A stretch of 64,000 bases of DNA from contig NZ_CP042806.1 in assembly GCF_008000815.1 (NCBI RefSeq), positions 4,216,001-4,280,000 on the forward strand. The letters are read 5' to 3'. The position numbers were made by a program, and so were the translations under genes. Within the stretch, counting starts at the first letter, position 1, and each line of letters starts with the position of its first letter. This document shows positions 30,514 through 39,384 of the stretch, piece by piece. Below the pieces are notes generated by a model, which did no database searches, was not told where the DNA came from, and was given only the letters and a program-made list of their open reading frames with translations. This DNA comes from Terriglobus albidus. Its GTDB lineage: Bacteria > Acidobacteriota > Terriglobia > Terriglobales > Acidobacteriaceae.

Positions 30514-32079
30514 TCAGTTGAACCCCAGCTTGCGGCAGAGACTGTCGACCCGTGCCTTTACCTCTGACGGCATTTCCAGCATCTCCGGCCATTCGCGGGT
30601 GAAGCCTTCGGCGGCCCACTTCCGTGTTGCGTCGATGCCCATCTTGCTGCCGTAGTTCGGCAGACGCGATGCGTGATCCAGAGAGTCCAGCGGCCCCAGT
30701 GTGAACTGGATATCGCGCTCCGGATCGATGTTGTTGGTTACGCGTAGCGTCACTTCGGCCAGATCCTGCACATCGCAGTCCTCATCTACCACGATCACGA
30801 TCTTGGTGAACATTGCCTGCCCCATCGACCAGATGGCGTTCATCACCTTGCGCGCCTGTCCGGCGTAGCTCTTCTTGATGGAGACGATCATCAGGTTATG
30901 GAAGACACCCTCCGGCGGCAGATTCACATCCACAATCTCCGGACAGGTCAGCTTCATCAAAGGCAGGAAGATACGCTCCACCGCCTTCCCCATCCATGCA
31001 TCTTCCATTGGAGGCTTGCCCACTATCGTGGCAGCATACACGGGGTCTCTGCGATGCGTGATGCACGTAATGTGAAAAACGGGATATTCGTCCTTCATGG
31101 TGTAGAAGCCAGTGTGATCGCCGAAGGGGCCTTCGGTACGCAACTCCGTCAGATCGACATAGCCTTCCAACGCGATCTCCGCATGCGCCGGCACCTCCAG
31201 ATCGACCGTCTCGCACTTCACCAGTTCCAGCGGCTGCTGCCGCAGGAAGCCAGAGATCAGATACTCCTCCACCTCAGGCGGAGCGGGCACAATCGCGGCG
31301 AAGGTCGTCGCCGGATCGGCGCCAATTGCTACCGCGACCTCCATCCGGCTGCCGCGAATCTTCGTCAGCACCTGCTGCGGCACGCTGCTTATATCGGCCG
31401 CGGCTGCCGTTCCCCCCTGCGTCAGGGCCATCACGTTCACCGCATCGGTGCTATTACCGGCAGCCTCACGCAGGACCTCCCGCAGGTGCTCCGCGGCGTT
31501 CTTCTGCCGCTGCCAGTGCATGCCGGTCGTCTGACCGTCGTAGACCTGCATGCGATACATACCCAGGTTGCGCTTACCGCTCTTCGGATCTTTCGTCGTT
31601 ACCAGCGGCAGCGTAATAAAACGCCCTCCGTCCTGCGGCCAGGTCTTCAACACCGGAAACTCAAGGACGTCGAAGTTCTCGCGCCGGATCACCTCTTTGC
31701 ACGACGCGTCCTTATTGCTGACGACTTTGGGGAAGAACCGGCCGACCTCTGCCAGCTTGGGCAGCATCTTCAGCTTGTCCATCAGGCCACCGGGCATTGG
31801 CGGATGCAGCAGCTCCTCAATGCGTCCTGCGACTTCGTCGAGCGAGTTCACGCCCAGCGCCATCATCATGCGGCGTTCTGAACCGAACTGGTTCATCAGG
31901 ACGCGGCTTCCTGAGTATCCCTTCACGTTCTCGAAGAGAAGCGCCGGACCATCGCTTTTGACCGCACGGTCGGCGATCTCGGCCATATCAAGAATCGGAT
32001 CGACCTGCTCGCGGATCCGCACGAGTTCCCCAGCCTGCTCCAACGCCTTGATCCAATCCCGCAAATCCCGAAATGCCAC
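30514..32079 (-). CDS. ubiD: UbiD family decarboxylase
   Basis: A prenyl-FMN-dependent decarboxylase of 521 residues from a GTG at 32079, which has AGGAG at good spacing. The longer frame to 32226 runs into the divergent GNAT gene. UbiD hallmarks include FENVKGYSGSRVLMN, WPQDGGRFITLPLV, the catalytic EGPFGDHTGFY near residue 316 and the C-terminal DPERDIQFTLGPLDSLDHA. Enzymes of this type remove a carboxyl from 4-hydroxybenzoate-like intermediates in ubiquinone or menaquinone synthesis, or from other aromatics. Its cofactor would come from the nearby UbiX. The alpha/beta hydrolase follows 4 bp later. Confidence 0.93.
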   Translation of the reverse strand: MAFRDLRDWIKALEQAGELVRIREQVDPILDMAEIADRAVKSDGPALLFENVKGYSGSRVLMNQFGSERRMMMALGVNSLDEVAGRIEELLHPPMPGGLMDKLKMLPKLAEVGRFFPKVVSNKDASCKEVIRRENFDVLEFPVLKTWPQDGGRFITLPLVTTKDPKSGKRNLGMYRMQVYDGQTTGMHWQRQKNAAEHLREVLREAAGNSTDAVNVMALTQGGTAAAADISSVPQQVLTKIRGSRMEVAVAIGADPATTFAAIVPAPPEVEEYLISGFLRQQPLELVKCETVDLEVPAHAEIALEGYVDLTELRTEGPFGDHTGFYTMKDEYPVFHITCITHRRDPVYAATIVGKPPMEDAWMGKAVERIFLPLMKLTCPEIVDVNLPPEGVFHNLMIVSIKKSYAGQARKVMNAIWSMGQAMFTKIVIVVDEDCDVQDLAEVTLRVTNNIDPERDIQFTLGPLDSLDHASRLPNYGSKMGIDATRKWAAEGFTREWPEMLEMPSEVKARVDSLCRKLGFN

Positions 32080-32127
32080 TCGACTCTCCTTACCACCCCT
32101 TATCCTACCCTGCGCTACGCTGGAGGC

Positions 32128-32619
32128 ATGCTCCTTCAGCCAGCCTTGCGTGACGATATTCCGGCCATCTGCGCGATTGAGTCGCTCTATCCCGCATACA
32201 TCACCGTGCAGCCGGCGGAACAACACCTTGCCGCCCTCGATGACCCGAATCTCGCTTACCTTGTTGCGCGTGACGCGGACGGCAGCGTTGCAGGATACGT
32301 GATCATGGCCGGACGTCGTTCACTGCACCACATCATCGAGCTGCGCCGTATCGCAGTAGGCAATCCGAGCCAGCGTCTGGGCCGTCCGATGCTGCTTGAA
32401 GCCATGCGGCTCGCCTTCCGCAAGTATGGTGCGCATCGGCTATGGCTGGATGTCGCCGAAGATAACGAACGTGCACACGCGCTCTACCGTTCCGCCGGCT
32501 TCCAGAAGGAAGGCGTTCTGCGAGAAGCCCACTATCACGACGGGAACTATAGCTCGTTGGTGCTGATGTCGATGCTGGAACAGGAATACAAGGAACAAGA
32601 AGGCAAGGAACAAACTTAG
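32128..32619 (+). CDS. GNAT N-acetyltransferase
   Basis: A 163-residue protein with the GNAT fold. The N-terminal strand is LLQPALRDDIPAICAIESLYP. The acetyl-CoA-binding loop is GNPSQRLGRPMLLEAM (an R/Q-x-x-G-x-G/A variant). The C-terminal ALYRSAGFQKEGVLREAHYHDG is typical of RimI/RimJ-like enzymes. The acceptor is unknown. It is divergent from ubiD with about 48 bp between them. The last residues (EQEYKEQEGKEQT) come from a short AAGGAACAA-like repeat at the 3' end. Confidence 0.87.
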   Translation: MLLQPALRDDIPAICAIESLYPAYITVQPAEQHLAALDDPNLAYLVARDADGSVAGYVIMAGRRSLHHIIELRRIAVGNPSQRLGRPMLLEAMRLAFRKYGAHRLWLDVAEDNERAHALYRSAGFQKEGVLREAHYHDGNYSSLVLMSMLEQEYKEQEGKEQT

Positions 32620-32689
32620 ATCCGACAGTGTCTAAGGCAGCGTACGCATTCCTCGCTGGATGCGCACTCACTTGAAGGAGAGTGCCATC

Positions 32690-33418
32690 ATGCTTGAGTC
32701 TGCCCTGATCGAATCCACAGGACGCATTCACACCGCCCGCCGCTACACCGCCATCGCCTCGATTGGTCTCCAGCTAGTTATCGGAGCAGCTTGCATTACC
32801 TATCCGCTGCTCTACCCAGAAGCACTTCCAAAGTCGGCGATCACACCGCTGCCCCTTCAGCCGCCGATGCTTACCAAAGCGCCTCAGGTCGTTACCCAGG
32901 CAGCAGCCAGAACCGTAACTCAATCGACGCCTCTGATAGATCGCACATTTACGGTCCCACGGCAGATACCAACGACCATTGATACAACCCCAGATCCAGA
33001 TGTGGCAAAGATCGGGATTCCTGACATGAACATGGCCTCCGGAAATACAAACGATGTCATCGGAGCGCTCCTTCGCAACGCAGGCCCGGTACCTTCCGTT
33101 GTCAGCGTCACACCAAAACCCAAGGCGGCCATGCCGCGTGTCACGGAGGGCGTTACACGCGGCCTTCTGCTGAAGTCCATCACTCCTGTCTATCCAGCTA
33201 TCGCCCGCGCGGCGGGTGTCCGGGGCACAGTTGTCGTTACGGCGGTGATCTCGAAGTCGGGAGCAATCGAGAGCCTGCAGGTGGTCAGCGGCCCTGAAAT
33301 GCTACGCGGCGCCGCCCTTGATGCCATCCGCGCTGCACGCTACCGGCCCTATCTTCTGAACGGCGAACCTACGGAAGTACAGACCACCATCACGATCAAC
33401 TTCATCATGGGCGGCTAG
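32690..33418 (+). CDS. TonB-like protein with C-terminal TonB domain
   Basis: A 242-residue protein from the ATG at 32690, preceded by GAAGGAGAG. An N-terminal transmembrane helix (IASIGLQLVIGAACITYPLLYP) anchors it. A Pro/Thr-rich spacer crosses the periplasm. The C-terminal TonB domain covers about residues 155-242 (LLLKSITPVYPAIARAAGVRGTVVVTAVI; ALDAIRAARYRPYLLNGEPTEVQTTITINF). TonB transmits proton-motive energy to outer-membrane receptors. ExbB and ExbD genes are not nearby. Many acidobacterial proteins carry this domain in other roles, so a true TonB function is not certain. Confidence 0.85.
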   Translation: MLESALIESTGRIHTARRYTAIASIGLQLVIGAACITYPLLYPEALPKSAITPLPLQPPMLTKAPQVVTQAAARTVTQSTPLIDRTFTVPRQIPTTIDTTPDPDVAKIGIPDMNMASGNTNDVIGALLRNAGPVPSVVSVTPKPKAAMPRVTEGVTRGLLLKSITPVYPAIARAAGVRGTVVVTAVISKSGAIESLQVVSGPEMLRGAALDAIRAARYRPYLLNGEPTEVQTTITINFIMGG

Positions 33419-33513
33419 AAAAGCAGTTGCTCGATAGGTATCGGTAGCGAAGCAGATTTCTCCGCTTCGCTACGAAATGACAAAAAGTTTGTTGGAACCG
33501 ACAATGCTGACGA

Positions 33514-33534
33514 ACAACCAGCAACCAGCAACTA
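33514..33534 (+). repeat. Degenerate heptad array (NAACYRG family), 3 units
   Basis: Three 7-base units (ACAACCA, GCAACCA, GCAACTA) at the 3' ends of the convergent TonB-like and DedA-rhodanese genes. They finish 3 bp before the DedA-rhodanese stop codon. Confidence 0.75.
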
Positions 33535-33537
33535 GAA

Positions 33538-34527
33538 TCAGGCGCTCACCGCAAGCTTTGACCCGGTGGAAGCCGGCTCGACGTACTCTTCCAGGGGGTA
33601 TCCGGCCTGCTTCCACCCGTCAAAGCCGCCCTTCAGAGGTCTTACGCGGTAGATGCCCAGCTTGTGCAGCCGCAGCGCCACCTTCGCGCTGGTCTCCTCG
33701 CTCGGACAGGTGCAGTACAGCACCACATCCCGGTCGCGCGGAATTTGGTCGTGCTGCTTCTCCAGCTCTGCCGGCTGAATGCGGACGGCGCCCGGCAGGA
33801 CCCGAGGGTCCGGGAGGTAGTCCAGCGGATGCCGCAGATCCACGATGAACGGCGCTACAGTTCCGTCTTCCAACGCTGTATCGATCATCTTTTTCAGCTC
33901 AGAAGCGTCCAGACGGAGTTCGCGCACGCTCAAAAGGAACTTGCGCTGCCGCCAGATCTTCTGCACAAGGAAGCCGATGACAAGCAGAACGAACAGAACC
34001 CCTGCGAACCGTCCCATCCAGTGGAAGAAAGCTGCGTTCCTTTTGGCGATATCGCCAAAGAACCTACCTGCGAAGATATATGCGCTTCCCCAGATCAGTG
34101 CCCCAAGCCCATCCATGACCAGGAACTTCGGATAAGACATGCCGGTTTGCCCGGCAACAGGAGGGGCGAGGGTATTCAAACCCGGCACGAACTTGGCGAA
34201 CAGCAGGGTTACGCCGCCGCGGCGGCCAAAATATCCCTCGGTCTTCTTGACGCAGGCGCTCGCCTCCAGGCTCAACCGGCAGACCAGCTTTACGACCTTG
34301 CCGCCGAACCGGCGTCCCAACCACCACCAGACAGAGTCCGCCAGAAGACACGCTACGACCACTGCCGCCAGAGAGAAGGAGGCGTGTAGCTTGTGAGCAG
34401 CCGAAAGGGTTCCCACCGTAAGCAGAGCGGGCGTCGTCGGAATAGGAATGCCGAGCTGCTCCAGCAGGACCCACGTAAACAAAATCACGTAGGCGTACTG
34501 CACAAAGAACTCGATGGCGATAGGCAT
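33538..34527 (-). CDS. DedA-family membrane protein fused to rhodanese domain
   Basis: A 329-residue fusion. Residues about 1-205 are a DedA/SNARE-associated (VTT) membrane domain (EQLGIPIPTTPALLTVGTL; GGVTLLFAKFVPGLNTLAPPVAG; final helix GVLFVLLVIGFLV). Residues about 215-320 are a rhodanese domain with the active-site loop YCTCPSEETSA, whose second Cys is the likely sulfur acceptor. DedA proteins act in lipid scrambling and membrane homeostasis. Rhodaneses carry sulfane sulfur. Why they are joined is unknown. The gene is monocistronic, with heptad repeats just beyond its stop. Confidence 0.9.
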   Translation of the reverse strand: MPIAIEFFVQYAYVILFTWVLLEQLGIPIPTTPALLTVGTLSAAHKLHASFSLAAVVVACLLADSVWWWLGRRFGGKVVKLVCRLSLEASACVKKTEGYFGRRGGVTLLFAKFVPGLNTLAPPVAGQTGMSYPKFLVMDGLGALIWGSAYIFAGRFFGDIAKRNAAFFHWMGRFAGVLFVLLVIGFLVQKIWRQRKFLLSVRELRLDASELKKMIDTALEDGTVAPFIVDLRHPLDYLPDPRVLPGAVRIQPAELEKQHDQIPRDRDVVLYCTCPSEETSAKVALRLHKLGIYRVRPLKGGFDGWKQAGYPLEEYVEPASTGSKLAVSA

Positions 34528-34603
34528 GAAAGTGGCCCCGGAGGAGGTTACATCCTAACTCACTAGATGTATGGATGGGTAAAGAAGGTGCAAAGCAGCA
34601 AAA

Positions 34604-34631
34604 AGAGCCTGCCCCGCCAGGGACAGGCTCT
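34604..34631 (-). terminator. Terminator of the dps-like gene
   Basis: An inverted repeat of 12 bp with one mismatch (AGAGCCTGCCCC / GGGACAGGCTCT). On the minus strand a TTTTTGCTGCTTT tail follows. It lies 26 bp after the dps stop. Confidence 0.85.
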
Positions 34632-34657
34632 CATATTTTAGGGCTTCCGGGGTAGAT

Positions 34658-35251
34658 TTACTCCGCAAAGGTCAGAGGCATCTCCACCAGGTGTTGGCTG
34701 AGGAACCAGCTCTGCAGCTCGTTCGGGCGGAGCACATCGCTGACCGCCAGATCATTGGTGCCATCATCGCCCGCCTTATCGGCAGCCTCGGCCAGCTTGC
34801 GGCACTCCTCGATGATGACCCGGTGGGCATCCAGCAGGCGTGAGATCTGCACTGGAACCTCTTCCCGGCCGCGGGGCGGACGCTGAATCTGCGATACTTC
34901 AGCGACATCCGCTCCCATCGCGATCGTGACACCACCCAGCAACTGGATGCGCTCGGCGATCACGTCGACGATCTCCACCTGCTCTTCGAAGTGTTTATCA
35001 AACAGAAGGTGAAGCTGGTAGAAGGTAGGTCCCGCCACCTGCCAATGGTGCTTTTTATACATGTCACGGAGGGTGATCGAGTCCGCCAAAAGCTGATTCA
35101 GCTTAGCGCACATCGCTTCACGAACATCGGACTCCAGAGCGTTCGGAAGATCCTTCACTACCGAACCGTACTTCTGGATCTCCTTCGCCTTCTCATGCCA
35201 GTGGGGCGTGATCAGGTCTTTGCTCTCAACCTTCTTCATAGCGACAGCCAT
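34658..35251 (-). CDS. dps: Dps-like DNA-protection ferritin
   Basis: A 197-residue protein from the ATG at 35251, preceded by AAGGAGA. The Dps ferroxidase signature is present at the dimer interface (KKHHWQVAGPTFYQLHLLFDKHFEEQVEIVDVIAER, with His, Asp and Glu ligands at the usual spacing). Dps shells oxidise and store iron with H2O2 and protect DNA. The N-terminus is Lys/Glu rich and may be the DNA-binding tail. It follows the EmrA-like gene on the same strand. A strong intercistronic hairpin (35265-35302) lies between them, so it may be separately regulated. Confidence 0.9.
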   Translation of the reverse strand: MAVAMKKVESKDLITPHWHEKAKEIQKYGSVVKDLPNALESDVREAMCAKLNQLLADSITLRDMYKKHHWQVAGPTFYQLHLLFDKHFEEQVEIVDVIAERIQLLGGVTIAMGADVAEVSQIQRPPRGREEVPVQISRLLDAHRVIIEECRKLAEAADKAGDDGTNDLAVSDVLRPNELQSWFLSQHLVEMPLTFAE

Positions 35252-35264
35252 TGTTGTTCTCCTT

Positions 35265-35302
35265 GGGGAATCCCACATCGTGCTTAGGATGCGGGCTTCC
35301 CC
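35265..35302 (-). promoter_or_regulatory. Strong hairpin just upstream of dps
   Basis: A 15 bp stem with one mismatch and one G-U pair on the minus-strand RNA (arms 35265-35279 and 35288-35302, loop of 8). No U-tract follows. It ends only a few bases before the dps ribosome-binding site, so it could stabilise the dps message, act as an attenuator, or mark the 3' end of the EmrA transcript. Confidence 0.5.
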
Positions 35303-35316
35303 AATTCGGATTGCCG

Positions 35317-36588
35317 CTACTTGATCCGTACCTCCGGCACAACCGAATAGCCGGGCCGCAAGGAAAGATCCTTGTTTTCTTCCTTCAGGTTGGTGAAGTC
35401 AATGCGTACCGGAATACGCTGCACGACCTTTACGTAGTTACCCGTGGCGTTCTCCGGCGGGAAAAGGCTCAGTCGCGAGCCGGTCGCTCCACCGATCTGC
35501 GTCACCTTGCCCTTGTACTCACGTCCACCCAGAGCGTCTACCTTGATCACGACTTTCTGATCAGGGTGCATCTTCTCGAGCTGGGTTTCCTTGAAGTTTG
35601 CGGTCACCCAGAGGTTCTCCAGAGGCACAATGGTCAGCAGATTCTGCCCGATGGACAGATTTGCCCCCACCTGAACGTTCTTCTTGTTCACAATGCCCGT
35701 CACCGGAGCCAGGATCTTGGTGTAGCTCAAGTTCAGTTTGGCCTGATCGACCCGGGCCTGGGCCTGCTTGACTTCGGCTGCCGCAGCAGTGGCGCGAGCC
35801 TCCTGCACTTTGACCTGTTGAGGACCATTCTTGGCGGCCTGCGCAGCACTGGCCTGAGACTGTATCAGCTTCTGCTGCGACTGGCGGACTGCTTCCTGCT
35901 GCGCTACCAGGGACGACTGGGCTTCGAGGTACTGCGCCTTCTGTGCGGCAGCAGTCGCGACAGCAGCGTCGAACTGCTGCTTCGAGATCACGTCCTTAGC
36001 CACCAGGGGCGTATACCGTTGTACATCCAGATCGGCTTTGGTCAGGTTCGCCTTCGCCTGTTCCACCCGGGCCTCGGCAGCAGCTACCTGCTTCTGCGCC
36101 TGCGCCACGGCGGCGATCGATCCCTGGACGTCCGAACTTGTAGTCGAGGTTTCTGTAAGAGTGCTCAGGCTCGTGATCGGTACGTTGACCGTTGCCTGCT
36201 CATAGGAGGCCTGGGCATTCGCCAACTGCGCCTCGGCCTGTTGCAGCGCTACCTCGTAGTCCTTCGGATCGATCTCCGCCAGCACCTTGCCAGCCTCAAC
36301 CGTCTGGTTGTCTTCTACGTAGACCTTGATGACCTGGCCGGTCACACGTGAGCTCACCTGGTACAGATCGCCATCCACCTGGGCATCATCGGTGTCTTCG
36401 GTGAAGGTGCTGCGCCAGTAGAACAAGCCGCCCGCCAGTGCCAGCAGCACCAGCACCGCAATCACGATGACGCGCCGCTTGGCCTTCTTCTCCGGCTGCT
36501 CGGGCGCCGTATCATCGCTGCGCTCCTGCACAGCCTGCGGCTGAATCCTCTGCTGTTCCTGATTCTGTTGTCCGTCCGCCACGGTCAC
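35317..36588 (-). CDS. HlyD/EmrA-type membrane fusion protein
   Basis: A 423-residue periplasmic adaptor. There is an N-terminal cytoplasmic tail and one transmembrane helix (VIVIAVLVLLALAGGLFYW), then half of a lipoyl domain (VSSRVTGQVIKVYVEDNQTVEAGKVLAEID). A long coiled-coil hairpin (about residues 115-275, Gln/Ala rich) follows. The rest is the second lipoyl half and beta-barrel (ILAPVTGIVNKKNVQVGANL; VTANFKETQLEKMHPDQKVVIKVDAL). EmrA joins an inner-membrane MFS pump to TolC. The gene overlaps the TolC-type gene by 4 bp (ATGA). No EmrB gene is adjacent, so the pump partner is encoded elsewhere. Confidence 0.92.
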   Translation of the reverse strand: MTVADGQQNQEQQRIQPQAVQERSDDTAPEQPEKKAKRRVIVIAVLVLLALAGGLFYWRSTFTEDTDDAQVDGDLYQVSSRVTGQVIKVYVEDNQTVEAGKVLAEIDPKDYEVALQQAEAQLANAQASYEQATVNVPITSLSTLTETSTTSSDVQGSIAAVAQAQKQVAAAEARVEQAKANLTKADLDVQRYTPLVAKDVISKQQFDAAVATAAAQKAQYLEAQSSLVAQQEAVRQSQQKLIQSQASAAQAAKNGPQQVKVQEARATAAAAEVKQAQARVDQAKLNLSYTKILAPVTGIVNKKNVQVGANLSIGQNLLTIVPLENLWVTANFKETQLEKMHPDQKVVIKVDALGGREYKGKVTQIGGATGSRLSLFPPENATGNYVKVVQRIPVRIDFTNLKEENKDLSLRPGYSVVPEVRIK

Positions 36589-38087
36589 TTTCCTCCCACA
36601 TAATCTTTGTAGTTCGTCTGCGCCACACCCAAAGCACGCGCCAGTTCCAGCTTGGCGAGGTTGTGTTGATACAGCGCACTGATGTACTGATCGTTTGCCT
36701 GCGCGGACTGCGCCTGCGCCTGAGACACCGCAAGGTTATCGCTCACTCCGGACTTGAACCGCTCCTGAGCTTCACTCAAAGCCTCATTCGCCGTAAGCAC
36801 GTTGGTATGCGTTGCCTCTATCAGCTTCGCCGCAGACTGAATATCCAGAATCGCCGTGCGAATGTCCTGATTGACCTGCTGCACCTTATCGGAAAGCTGA
36901 GCCCGTGCCGTCTGGTAACTCGCATCGGCTACTTCTTCGTCGCCGTGCGTCTTCGCAATCTGCAGTAGCGGAGCCTTGACATTGCCGCTCGCCGTATAGG
37001 TTCCATGCGAGTGTCCTGGCGTGGGTCCAATGTCGCCATAGTCACCGCTCACCGTCACGGCCGGTAGCTGCTGCGCCCATGCTGCCGTCTTCTGTGCATC
37101 CGCGCCTTTCAGCGTTTCCTCTGCAGCAGCCAGATCCTTCCGGTTCTTCAGCGCCTGCTGGAAAGCAGCATCCGCATTCAGATTCTCCAGCGGAGCGAAC
37201 GGAGCCGTATCCGTAAGCCGGAACTCCTGCTCCAGAGGGAGACCGATCGTGCGTGCAAGAGCCAGTTTGTCCTTTGCCAGGTCGTTCTTCGCTGAGATCA
37301 GTTGCTGCTGCTGGTTCTGATAGTCCACCTGGGCCCTCAGAACATCGAGCTTCGGGCTCGTACCGGCATCGTGGGCGGCTGTCGCCTGATCCAGGCTCAC
37401 CTTCGACGAGTCCACCTGGGCCTGCACGCTCTCCACGCGCGAGGCATCCGCTATGCATAGCAGATATGCATTACCTACTGTCAGCGTGACCATGTCACGG
37501 GCATCTTCCGCGTTCAGCTTCGATGCCGCGAAGTTATGTTTCGCCGCGATGTAGTTCTCCAGCGATTGAACATTGATCACAGACTGTGACAGGTATCCAC
37601 GGAAATCGAAGACCTGGAACGGTCCGACAATCGGGCTCACTCCGGGGAAACTAAGACCAAATGCCGCAAGGTTAACCTGCTGCACGTTATAGGTCATCTC
37701 ACCACGTGCCGTCGGCAACAGAGCCTGCAACTCCTGCAGCCGCTTGCCCCCGGACTCTTTCACCGAAGAGGTTTCCAAAATCAGTCCGAGGTTCGTCTTC
37801 AGTCCACGTTGAATAGCGTTAGCGAGACTCAAATCGAGAACTCCGTCCGTGGCTTTTCCCTCCACGACCGAGCCCTTGAAGTTGTCTTGCCCACTCGTCC
37901 CTGTCGTGCTCCGCGACTGCTGTTGCAGCACACCTTGTGCTGTCTGCACCGCCGCGGCGCCAGAACCCGGCGAAGTATTCCCCCCGCCCGAAGGCGCCAC
38001 ACCGCTGCGCGATTGCTGCGCACCGAGGGCTCCAGCCAGGAGCATCGCCGGCAAAACCAAGATCTTTCTCTGCGCCATTGTCCTCAT
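36585..38087 (-). CDS. TolC-type outer-membrane efflux protein
   Basis: A 500-residue outer-membrane channel protein. A signal peptide (RKILVLPAMLLAGALGAQQ) precedes a Gly/Ser/Gln-rich stretch. Two tandem OEP domains follow (DGVLDLSLANAIQRGLKTNLGLILET and, near residue 290, LNADAAFQQALKNRKDLAAAEETL). Long Ala/Gln/Leu helices form the tunnel. It would trimerise with the EmrA-like adaptor encoded immediately downstream to export toxic compounds or metabolites. The Met at residue 4 is an alternative start. It is divergent from the oxidoreductase gene across 198 bp that contain no other gene. Confidence 0.92.
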   Translation of the reverse strand: MRTMAQRKILVLPAMLLAGALGAQQSRSGVAPSGGGNTSPGSGAAAVQTAQGVLQQQSRSTTGTSGQDNFKGSVVEGKATDGVLDLSLANAIQRGLKTNLGLILETSSVKESGGKRLQELQALLPTARGEMTYNVQQVNLAAFGLSFPGVSPIVGPFQVFDFRGYLSQSVINVQSLENYIAAKHNFAASKLNAEDARDMVTLTVGNAYLLCIADASRVESVQAQVDSSKVSLDQATAAHDAGTSPKLDVLRAQVDYQNQQQQLISAKNDLAKDKLALARTIGLPLEQEFRLTDTAPFAPLENLNADAAFQQALKNRKDLAAAEETLKGADAQKTAAWAQQLPAVTVSGDYGDIGPTPGHSHGTYTASGNVKAPLLQIAKTHGDEEVADASYQTARAQLSDKVQQVNQDIRTAILDIQSAAKLIEATHTNVLTANEALSEAQERFKSGVSDNLAVSQAQAQSAQANDQYISALYQHNLAKLELARALGVAQTNYKDYVGGK

Positions 38088-38285
38088 GCTAATCGCAACC
38101 GCACATCACACTTTGCCGGTCTTGATCCGCCGGCCCTTTTTCATACGACTGGAGCGGTTGTTCTTCCTTTGGATGCAGGCCCCTGCGCTGAACGCTTCAA
38201 AAAAGTTGCATTTCATCTTCCATTTCGCCAAATCCCTCGTCCTGGCATCTTGCATATCGAGCTCTTTCACCTGCACCCTATACCC

Positions 38286-39371
38286 ATGATTCGCACCGGA
38301 CTCATCGGCTTTGGCCTCGGCGGCCGTGTTTTTCACGCGCCCTTTATCTCCGTCACCCCCGGCATGGAACTTACCGCGGTGCTGCAGCGCGGCCCATGGA
38401 AGCAACCCTTCCCATCGGCCTCAGAACAGTACCCAGGCGTCCGCATCGTCGGCTCCGTCGAGGAACTCCTGGCCATTGAGGAGATCGACCTTATCGTCAT
38501 CTCCACGCCGAACGAATCTCACTTCTCGCTGTGCCATGCCGCACTCTCCGCGGGAAAGCATGTTGTTATCGACAAACCCATCACGACCTCATCCGAGGAA
38601 GCCCGGCAGCTTATCGACCTCGCTGAGTCAAAGAACCTCATCTTCGCCCCCTTCCAGAACCGGCGCTTTGATGCGGACTTCCGCACAGTCGAACGCATTC
38701 TGGACTCCGACCGTCTCGGTCGCCTGGTCACCTTCCGCGCGCACTTCGATCGCTTCCGCCCCGGCATTCGTGCGAATACCTGGAAAGAGAGTGGCGCCCC
38801 GGTCAACGGCCTGCTCTTCGATCTCGGACCGCACCTTGCCGATCAGCCGCTTGCACTCTTCGGTAGGCCGGACTTCGTCACCGGCTCAGTCCGTACCGAT
38901 CGCGATAATTCTGCGATCGAAGATGCCTTCGATATTCGCCTCGACTATCCGCGCCTGACGGTTCACCTCTCGTCGAGCATGATCGCTGCCTCGGCGTCGC
39001 CGCGTTTCCTGCTGCACGGTACGGGTGGCAGCTTCGTAAAGTACGGTCTTGATCCGCAGGAGCCTGCTCTGCTTGCCGGTCAGCGGCCCACAGTGGACGG
39101 AGAATGGCTCTGCGAACCGGAATCGGCCTGGGGCACTCTGGTCCTTGCCGATCCAGCATCCGGCGGTACGGTTTCAGAAACTGTTCCGTCTGAGACCGGC
39201 GACTATCGTCTGTTCTTCGCAAACGTGCGCGACGCTATCACCGGTAAGGCGCCGCTCACAATTCCGGCCATTCACGGACTGCGTATCACCCGCACCCTCG
39301 AACTGGCCCGTCAGAGCAGCGCGGAAAAACGCTCCATCCCGTTTACCGAAGCTGAATGGAATTACAGGTAA
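38286..39371 (+). CDS. Gfo/Idh/MocA family oxidoreductase
   Basis: An NAD(P)-dependent oxidoreductase of 361 residues from the ATG at 38286. The frame is open upstream without similarity. The Rossmann start is IRTGLIGFGLGGRVFHAPFI, followed by the conserved EKP-like motif DKPIT (GKHVVIDKPITTSSEEA). The C-terminal domain has a QNRRFDADFRTV segment and the GPHLADQPLALFG active-site region. Members oxidise sugars, inositols or related polyols. It resembles E. coli YdgJ/YhhX-like enzymes. Substrate is unknown. It is followed 13 bp later by argJ on the same strand, with no functional link evident. Confidence 0.9.
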   Translation: MIRTGLIGFGLGGRVFHAPFISVTPGMELTAVLQRGPWKQPFPSASEQYPGVRIVGSVEELLAIEEIDLIVISTPNESHFSLCHAALSAGKHVVIDKPITTSSEEARQLIDLAESKNLIFAPFQNRRFDADFRTVERILDSDRLGRLVTFRAHFDRFRPGIRANTWKESGAPVNGLLFDLGPHLADQPLALFGRPDFVTGSVRTDRDNSAIEDAFDIRLDYPRLTVHLSSSMIAASASPRFLLHGTGGSFVKYGLDPQEPALLAGQRPTVDGEWLCEPESAWGTLVLADPASGGTVSETVPSETGDYRLFFANVRDAITGKAPLTIPAIHGLRITRTLELARQSSAEKRSIPFTEAEWNYR

Positions 39372-39384
39372 ACTCAACCGAGTA

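Noticed and set aside
37809-38285. N-terminal extension of the Gfo/Idh/MocA oxidoreductase
   Set aside because: It overlaps the TolC-type gene, and the Rossmann fold begins right at the ATG at 38286.
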